NCBI GenBank assembly: GCA_014058105.1
Contig: JACGCM010002659.1
Location: forward strand, 1,550,001-1,614,000
Origin: Kingdonia uniflora
Lineage: Eukaryota; Streptophyta; Magnoliopsida; Ranunculales; Circaeasteraceae
DNA: 64,000 nt
Direction of reading: 5' to 3'
Shown here: piece by piece, positions 57,231 through 64,000 of the stretch
Layout: every line of letters begins with the position of its first letter
Numbering within the stretch: position 1 is the first letter of the stretch
Program-made: the position numbers and the translations under genes
Notes under the pieces: generated by a model
Seen by the model: only the letters and a program-made list of their open reading frames with translations
The model's database searches: none
Told to the model about the DNA's origin: nothing

Positions 57231-57624
57231 TGTCAGAATTGACTCTGGGTACAAGTCAGTTATCCCCCGGAGGGTACACATGTAACTTGACCTCCCATGA
57301 TAACTCAGCCCTTCCTATGTTCTATAAATAGGAGTGAAGATGAACTATGAAGGGGTTAGAAAATCTTGCCCCACCAACCTTACAAGTTTATCTTTGAATA
57401 CCCTGTAAACCACCCAGTTCTCGATACTTCGACTACTCGATATATATAACATAACTCTTAAAAATCCTCACCAGAGGTCGTGGAGTAACCCATTCTAGGC
57501 CTCCACGTAAGTGTATTGCCAATATAGTAGCTTATCATTACTGATTGTATGCTTGAATTTCCCTGGTCGAAGATAAAACACATAGTGTAAGAGTCAACTT
57601 CCCCTTTCGCAATGTTAGGCCCCA
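57231..57624 (+). repeat. Tat LTR between copies 1 and 2
   Basis: This is 394 bp starting tgtcagaattgactc and ending taggcccca, with TATA box tctataaata at 57321-57330. It is immediately followed by a primer-site-like atttggcgccgtccgtgc and the gag of copy 2, so it serves as copy 2's 5' LTR. It also lies just after the end of copy 1. Its U5 part aligns with 51240-51412, but its U3 part does not match the sequence before 51240. Confidence 0.75.
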
Positions 57625-57709
57625 ATATTTGGCGCCGTCCGTGCTATTCCACCCTACCAGTCTCCCCCTGCCTTTTTTTCTATTTTTAATCTCACCAACC
57701 ACCTCCAAT

Positions 57710-59470
57710 GGCCCCTACCCTCCGCTCTACGTCCACCCATGCCGGCAACTTCACTGACGGAGTGGCCACTCAGCTCGCCCTTCTTACCCAATAATTCGCT
57801 AAGCTGAGGAATGACATCAAACCCAGTTACACCAGGAGTGTGAAGAATACTGACAGAAGATCGAAGCTGAACGGTAACGCTGTTTGGACGATGCGGACAT
57901 ACAATATCGTACCCTTGGCGATCTGCTTAATACTGTTCATGAGTTGCAACGACTTCAGCCTCAAGACGTCCCTCCGACATCTCGAGCACTCGCCCCGTCG
58001 CGTGTTTCTACCCGCACCCGGCTTGGGCCCCAGCTACATCTTGAAGTACCTCTGGTTCATCTTGGCGCCAAGGGTGTTCCACCCACCATTCTACCTACTG
58101 GTTCCATCCATCTTGGCATGCATCCCACAAAGGATTTTTTTGATTCTACTCTTTGTACTACCAGACACCCTAAACGCCACCCTGCTCGGGAATATCTCAG
58201 GGAGCGCAGCGCTGAGCACATACCAAACATTCGACCTCATCCTCTTTGACCAGAAAGATCCCCCCTCATCCTGCCTATCTTACACAACAGGAACTCGACC
58301 AAAAAATCCATACTGCCTTCCAGATTAGTGTGAGCCCCACACTGAACTCTTGGAGTCGGTTAAACAGCTCCTCTACCCCAAATTCCTCGCTATCGAGGTG
58401 CTTCCAAATTTCTACACCCCCAAAATCAGCAAATATTACAATACTGGCCCTCAATCCCATATCTTTGAATTCTTGAATGCCTTAAGCTTATACTCCACAA
58501 CCGACCACCTGTTGTGTTGACTGTTTCCCACCAGCCTTACCGACAACCTTCGCAGATGGTATCACAGCCTCCCTAATGGCTCAATCAGAAGCTTTGAACA
58601 ACTTTTGACCCTTTTCGTCGCTCAGTTCTCCTACAGCAAAGAACGCGAGGTTCGGGTCGATGCCCTCTTCATCTTCCACAAATCCCCTAATAAAACCCTT
58701 GAAGCCTTTCCCAAATAGTTTCTTGATTAATCGTGCAAGATCGCAAACCTCGACGATGCGAACACTGTGGTCGCCTATTCTAATGCCCTGCCAGACAACA
58801 GCCGCGTCAAGGAGTATATCGTGCACCACAAACCTCGAACCCATGAGGAGATGTTATCCAAAGTTAATGGATACATCGACCTTGAGCGCCTCCACGAGTC
58901 AAATCGCCTGGGGCAAGCTTCGACCCCCAATAAGAACAAACTTTGACAACTTGCTACACCCATGATCGTTCCTGTCTCACAAGAGACTGAGAGCCGCAAA
59001 CGCCCCCACACCGACGATACTGCCACCGAGGCCCGCAAAAAATGACTGAAGCTGGTCCTCACTAAGCATACTGCTCCCATTAACACTCTTCTACCATAAA
59101 TTTAGGCCGACCCCGTATGGCGTACCCTTTACCCCATCGAGGTTAAACAAGGCAAACCTTACTGCCAGAACTATAAGTATAATAGCTATCACAATAGCAA
59201 ATGTTTTACTCTGCAACGCTCTCTCAAAATAATTCGTAAGGTGGGTCGTCAACATCAATATGTCGCTGACCTCCCCAATTACCTCGACGGGTCATACCTC
59301 AAACCCCAACCCACCCCTGCTACCGATCTAGCCGAGGTACACATTTACCAACTTCATCCCATCGAGATAAAAGATATCGATAGTGGCCGTTCTAAAAGCA
59401 AAAACAAGTGTGTCGAAGAATGCTACAAGCTTACATACCAGGAGAATCTACTTGCCTTTCTGCCATAATC
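57710..59470 (+). pseudogene. Tat copy 2 gag
   Basis: The start is MAPTLRSTSTHAGNFTDGVA at 57707-57710. Across frames the capsid has FPTSLTDNLRRWYHSLPNGS, IRSFEQLLTLFVAQFSYSKE, REVRVDALFIFHKSPNKTLE and AYSNALPDNSRVKEYIV. It continues MLSKVNGYIDLERLHESN and a nucleocapsid-like ADPVWRTLYPIEVKQGK then YHNSKCFTLQRSL. The frame 59241-59468 reads GRQHQYVADLPNYLDGSYLK. Stops near 58710, 59050 and 59468 break it. Confidence 0.8.
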
Positions 59471-59990
59471 GGCCCAATACCCTCGACCCGAGGGTATCTC
59501 ATATATCGACTATGACACATTGCATGTTCGTTTCCCCCATTCAGACCCTTTAGTCATTATGATTAAGGTTGACCACCTCGTCCTCTATACCATGCTCATT
59601 AACACAGGCAGTACAGTTGATGTACTGTTCCTTCAGACTGTTTGAGTGATACAAAAGATAGACCTCATCACCCCGGCTAATGCCGAACTCAAATGCTTCA
59701 ACGGCACTACTGAAATTGTTGTTGGTCACATTAGTCTCCCTGTCACTAAAGAGCCAGTCACACTCCAGACCAGCTTCCTTGTCATCGATGAGAAATCTGA
59801 ATATCTCAACATCCTTGGCCGCGACTGGCTCCATGCCGTGAGGGCCATACCTTCGACTTACCACCAAACCCTTCATTTCACTACCCCCTGTGGTATGTGG
59901 AACTTAAAAGGCTCCCAATGCCTTGCCCGTTCATGCGAGCATCCAGAGATTGATCAGACCCGAAAACTTGACAAACAGCTATAGTAATTA
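59471..59990 (+). pseudogene. Tat copy 2 protease with altered active site
   Basis: The retropepsin has VIMIKVDHLVLYTMLINTGS then TVDVLFLQTV; the family motif D-T-G-S reads N-T-G-S here, so the catalytic Asp is lost. It is followed by LITPANAELKCFNGTTEIVV, EPVTLQTSFLVIDEKSEYLN and ILGRDWLHAVRAIPSTYHQT. The C-terminal part 59646-59984 is open. Confidence 0.82.
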
Positions 59991-60239
59991 ATGTCTCTCC
60001 CTACCCTCGTACCTTTGATGCTAGCTACCACACCCATCGAACCCACTGTCTATATTGAACTCGACGGTCCTGGTCTAGGTTCATTTATTGGTACTTTTCT
60101 AGATGCGAGTGAAAGCCTTGAACTCACCACCCTTTTTTGAGCAAACAAAGACGTCTTCGTATGGACGTTCCATGAGATGCCCGGTGTTGACCCCACTTTA
60201 GTATGTCATCACCTTGACCTCATTCCTTACTCTACAATA

Positions 60240-60830
60240 GTAAAATAGAAAATGCGTACGTTGGCCCCACGACTTTGTGAAGCTGTCAACCTCGAAGTCG
60301 ACAAACTCCTAGCCGCAGGATTCATCAGGGAAGTCAAGTACATTGACTGGATATCCAATATTGCTGCGGTCCCTAAGAAGAACGGCAAGATCCAAATCTT
60401 TGTCGACTTCACAGATCTCAATAAACACACACCGAAGGATAACTTCTCCCTCCCGATCATTTCAGTACTCCTGGATGCCACACTGTCGGGCATGAGCGAT
60501 TATCAATGATGGACGCGGCTTCGGGTTACAATCAGGTACCTCTCCTCCCAGAGGTTCAACTTAAAACTTCTTTTATCACTGAACAAGGCCTTTACTATTT
60601 TAGCGTCATTCCCTTCGGCCTTAAAAATGCAGGTGCCACTTACCAACGTCTTTTTACCACCATGTTTAAACCCTTGCTTGGCAAGTCGGTAGAAGTTTAC
60701 ATCGACGACGTGTTATGTAAGAGCCTCCAAAAGTAAACCCATATCCAGGACCTAACCAAAGTCTTCTCGATACTTCGAACATACAAGATGAAGCTAAACA
60801 CTGATAAATGCTAATTATGTGTTTTGCCCG
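60240..60830 (+). pseudogene. Tat copy 2 reverse transcriptase
   Basis: LEVDKLLAAGFIREVKYIDW, ISNIAAVPKKNGKIQIFVDF and TDLNKHTPKDNFSLPII lead, after a frame change at 60507, to MMDAASGYNQVPLLPEVQLK. FSVIPFGLKNAGATYQRLFT and the catalytic VEVYIDDVLCKSLQK near 60700 follow. A family GHHQI-like SGYNQV block is present. There are stops at 60736 and 60812. Confidence 0.88.
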
Positions 60831-61560
60831 GCAAATTTTTAGGTCATCTCATTAGCAAACGGGATATCGAAATTGACCCCACTCATATCGGATCCCTCAT
60901 CAATATGCCTTCCCCCCAAACCAAAAAAGATGTCCAAAAGGTGGCTGGCAAGATAGCAGCCCTCAACCGCCTTATTTCAAAATCCTCAGAACGTTGTGCT
61001 TGGCTTTTATCTCTCTTACGCGTCCAAGGCGCCCACAAACCCAAAAAAAAACCCCTGAAATCAATTAGACACCCGACTCGGAACAGGCCTCCCTCGAACA
61101 AAAAACATACCTTGGTCGACCACCCATAATCAGTACCCCCGTCGAAGGTGAAACACTATCTTTGTACCTCATTGTTACCGACACTTCTATTAGTTCAGTC
61201 CACATTCGACTCCAATCCAGCATCGAGAAACTTGTATACTTTATCAGCAAAACTCTGACACCCGCAAATACTCGATATACCAAGCTCGAACGACTACTCC
61301 TTACAGTCATTTATACCACTTAAAAAATCAAGCCATACTTTCAAGCTCACCCCATATGTGCTATCACAACTTACCCCCTTCGAGAAGTACTCAGCAAGAA
61401 AGAAAAATCTAAACGGGTACAATAGTGGTCTGTCTATCTTGGCGAACACAACATCACATTTGAGAAGCAGGTATCCTAAAAAGGTCAAACAGTCGCCGAT
61501 TTCTTTGCCGACTTCCTGGTTGAAGATATCGACTGGGATGAGCATGAAGATGATCTACCC
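60824..61560 (+). pseudogene. Tat copy 2 connection and first RNase H
   Basis: PGKFLGHLISKRDIEIDPTH and MPSPQTKKDVQKVAGKIAAL precede an RNase H start. A frameshift in a run of A near 61045 moves the frame. Later blocks across frames match copy 1 (for example YFISKTLTPANTRYTKLERL and IKPYFQAHP). Decayed. Confidence 0.72.
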
Positions 61561-61609
61561 GAAGACCAACCCGAATAGAACGACCCTTGGAACCCTAACA
61601 GGTTGGCAC

Positions 61610-62040
61610 CCCTTTATAGATTGATCCGCTGGACCTAACAGTTCAGGGATCGGTATTGTCCTGGTTACCCCCACCAATGATCGAATTGAAAAAGCTGTCA
61701 AGTTAATCTTCGAGTGCTCCAATAACGAGAACGAGTATGAAGCCTTGATCCACGGCCTCGACCTCGCACACAAACTCGGTATCCCAAAACTTACAGTATT
61801 TACTGACTCCCAATTTGTTTAAAGATAATATACCGGCAAAAATTAGGCCAACGGTCGCATGACTGAGTATATTGCTCTCGTCCGCCACCGCATGGATCGT
61901 TTTCCTGAAAAATCTTTTATTACTCATTACCCCCGGGGTAAAAATAGACATGCCAATGCTCTCGCCTACATAGCAGCCATGTTAGGCCAGTTCGATTCTC
62001 GAATACTCTATATCGAAGTACTCGAATGCCCAAGTATTGA
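61610..62040 (+). pseudogene. Tat copy 2 second RNase H (aRNH)
   Basis: SGIGIVLVTPTNDRIEKAVK, IFECSNNENEYEALIHGLDL and LTVFTDSQFV, then a stop, GRMTEYIALVRHRMDRFPEK and HYPRGKNRHANALAYIAAML. This is the second RNase H domain of Tat elements. Beyond EVLECPSIDQMEVNAI the sequence passes directly to the tandem array, so the integrase of this copy is missing. Confidence 0.82.
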
Positions 62041-62089
62041 CCAGATGGAAGTCAATGCCATCAATATTGGGAGCGAGAGTCTCGATCCA

Positions 62090-63060
62090 GACGAGAGACC
62101 AGACCCTCAAGAATGCATTGGGGGCGACCACGTTATGCTTCATTTAGGCTCAGGCCTTAAAAGTCTAGTGCATTTCTTGGCCTAACCTAAGTATCATGTC
62201 AACCCTTCGACCAGACTGATACTTGGGGGCAACCTTAAAGTTTATCAAGTCTCCAAAATTTAAGCAAACTCGAGGGGCATGAATGGTCGACAGACCGAAC
62301 CCTCGGGAATGTATTGGGGGTGACTACGTTATGCTTCATTTAGGCTCAGGCCTTTGAAGTCCAGTAAATTTCTTGGCCTAACCTAAGTATCATGTCAACC
62401 CTTCGACAAGACTGATTCTTGGGGGTGATCTCGAAGTTTTTTAAGTCTCCAAAATTTGGGCAAACTCGAGGGGCGTGAATGGTCAACAGATTGGACCCTC
62501 AGGGATGCATTGGGGGTGACTACGTTATGCTTCATTTAGGCTCAGGCCTTTGAAGTCCAGTAAATTTCTTGGCCTAACATATGCATCATGTCAACCCTTC
62601 GACCAGACTGATACTTGGGGGCGACCTCGAAGTCTTTTAAGTCTCCAAAATTCGAGTAAACTCGATGGGTATGAATGGTCGACAAACCGAACCCTCGGGA
62701 ATGCATTGGGGGTGACCACGTTATGCTTCCTTTAGGCTCAGGCCTTTGAAGTCCAGTAAATTTCTTGGCCTAACCTAAGTATCATGCCAACCCTTCGACC
62801 AAACTGATAATTGGGGGTGACCTCAAAGTTTTTCAAGTTTCCAATTCGAGCAAACTCAAGGGGGATGAATTGTCGATAGACCGGACCCTCGAGAATGTAT
62901 TGGGGGCGACCATGTTATGCTTCACTTAGGCTCAATCCTGTGGACAAACCTGGGGGCGGCCTTCAAAGTCCAGTGAATTCCTTGGTATAACCTAAGTATC
63001 ATGATCATTCCTCGACTAAACTAGTACTAGGGGAAGACCTCAAAGCTCTTCAAGGTTCTA
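62090..63060 (+). repeat. 196-bp tandem array downstream of Tat pol
   Basis: The landmark ttatgcttcatttaggctc occurs at 62133, 62329, 62525, 62721 and 62915, giving periods of 196, 196, 196 and 194. Each unit also carries cttcttggcctaac-type, cttcgac, gatacttgggggc, caaactcgaggggcatgaat and ccctcgggaatg-type blocks. The last unit is the most diverged. Tandem arrays between pol and the 3' LTR are known in Tat-lineage elements and can seed satellites. Confidence 0.92.
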
Positions 63061-63337
63061 ATTCAAACCTTGTTACAAGTATTCTATACTTCCAACATAC
63101 AAAGATACAAGTACACGGGAATATCAGCAATTCAACTACACGTACGATACCTCATTATAATATATATCAGCAGCTCAAGTTCATTATACTAGAGCAATTC
63201 AAACCAATCACAAACAGACAGTTCCAGCTCAAATAAGTTTTAATGTGTTTGAAGGCCAACCATTACTTCAAATATTTCAACACCATAACAAGATAAGAGA
63301 GAAGGATTTGCAATAACAAGAAGACAAATATAGTACC
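63061..63337. other. Tat 3' noncoding spacer
   Basis: AT-rich sequence between the array and the antisense frame. No feature recognised. Confidence 0.5.
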
Positions 63338-64000
63338 TCATACAGGCGTGGCTACATCACCGCCTTCCACAGGTTCTTCCACAGCAACACCTCCAGCACC
63401 TTTAGACAACACATCAACTATCATACAAGCAGCAACATCTACAGCCACAGGAACTTCCACGCCATCTCCACCAATGGGATCCGTGTCCATCCTTTCTTTA
63501 TGCTTAGCACCTTCGACAGGGGACCCTTCAGGTGTAACAAAGCGCTGTAGAGTTATAGGATCATACCTCAAACTCTCGATTAAGATCTTCAAATTTGTGG
63601 ATGTCTCACACTCATCGAATTAACCGTAGAAGATATCCCTCTGCTCTTCCTTTTCCTTCTCCTTCTCAGCAAGCTTCGACTCCAGCACCTTCCGCATTTG
63701 AGCATGGTTGTCGCGCTGAGCTTCAAGGTCCCTCGCACAATCAACTTTGATATTTAATTGCTCTCATTTTATCTTGTTAACCTCGGACACTAGCGACATC
63801 TCAGTCCCTTGAGCAAGCTCCAGATTTTCAACCGCCAGTTTTAGCGGCCTCGTTGTTACCTTCTGGACCATGATAAAAGCTTGTGACGAAGCATGCGTCT
63901 ACCAAAATACTCGAACCATCAGTACTTCTCGAAGAATGACAAATTTTAGCAAAATTTCAGAATCTCAGAAAATAGTTACCTTATGCAGGGACTTATTCAT
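63338..64000 (-). pseudogene. Antisense intron-containing reading frame in Tat element
   Basis: The minus strand at 64000 starts MNKSLHK (63980-64000; the true start may lie beyond the window), then a donor gtaact. An 81-base AT-rich intron (63899-63979) ends in ggtag, and exon 2 (63338-63898) follows in the same frame. Exon 2 reads THASSQAFIMVQKVTTRPLK, LAVENLELAQGTEMSLVSEV, a stop, ARDLEAQRDNHAQMRKVLES, KLAEKEKEKEEQRDIFYG, a second stop, then LKILIESLRYDPITLQRFVT and an acidic, valine-rich tail. The middle is a heptad-like, charged coiled-coil segment. Antisense extra frames downstream of pol are known in the Tat lineage; product function is unknown. With two stops this copy is a relic. Confidence 0.6.

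Noticed and set aside
57884..58328. Overlapping plus-strand frames of 162 and 121 codons
   Set aside because: They are alternative frames of the decayed Tat gag N-terminal region; neither shows a distinct domain.
63348..63623. Plus-strand Ser/Thr/Pro-rich frame of 91 codons
   Set aside because: The minus strand has the coherent coiled-coil frame with matching intron; the low-complexity plus frame is its shadow.

Overview
This is plant (angiosperm, probably eudicot) nuclear DNA. It has plant-type retroelement lineages (Athila-like, Tat-like, chromovirus, Ty1/copia), hAT, CACTA, Helitron, SINE and LINE pieces, and broken copies of plant genes with introns. These copies are a CYP71-like P450, ITN1/ACD6-like ankyrin-PGG proteins, NF-YA, a vWA/inter-alpha-trypsin-like protein and a Rab exon. 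I see no gene that reads as clearly intact, no rRNA or tRNA gene and no CRISPR. All calls come from reading translations and motifs by eye.

Layout. 1-8460: two Athila-like Ty3/gypsy remnants lie tail to tail. The minus-strand one (2499-8460) lacks reverse transcriptase and half its integrase, and its gag is split by a 1.1 kb hAT-type non-autonomous element (6355-7464, 8-bp target duplication). 8440-11126: a rearranged second gypsy family, partly inverted. 12894-14290: a P450 pseudogene. 15640-15913: a CACTA-type terminus abuts a 5'-truncated chromovirus. 15914-31198: a three-level nest. The chromovirus is split by a complete-length copia element (17579-29210, target duplication GGTAA), which is itself split by a 6.2 kb hAT element (19707-25887, target duplication CTTTATAC). 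The hAT element carries a transposase relic and pieces of at least two host genes.

31199-34182: a SINE (32533-32672) and a 5'-truncated LINE end (33161-33682), both with target duplications. 34183-50500: gene-fragment country. Two Helitron-like 5' ends (34183 and 43047) and two Helitron-like 3' hairpin ends (49318 and 50500) frame fragments of a MVETRR-type AAA-ATPase gene, a head-to-head pair of ankyrin-PGG pseudogenes, an NF-YA gene, a vWA exon and a LINE end. The cleanest unit is 43047-49318, which starts with TC after an A, ends with a hairpin plus CTAG before a T, and contains NF-YA and vWA exons.

50500-64000: two head-to-tail Tat-lineage gypsy elements with a second RNase H domain. The second has lost its integrase. 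It carries a 196-bp tandem array after pol, followed by an intron-containing antisense reading frame that runs off the window edge.

How the parts relate: the window is a record of nested insertion and gene-fragment capture rather than a functional gene cluster. The most interesting candidates are the Helitron carrying NF-YA and vWA pieces, the hAT element carrying a Rab exon and a membrane-protein fragment, and the antisense gene in the Tat element.
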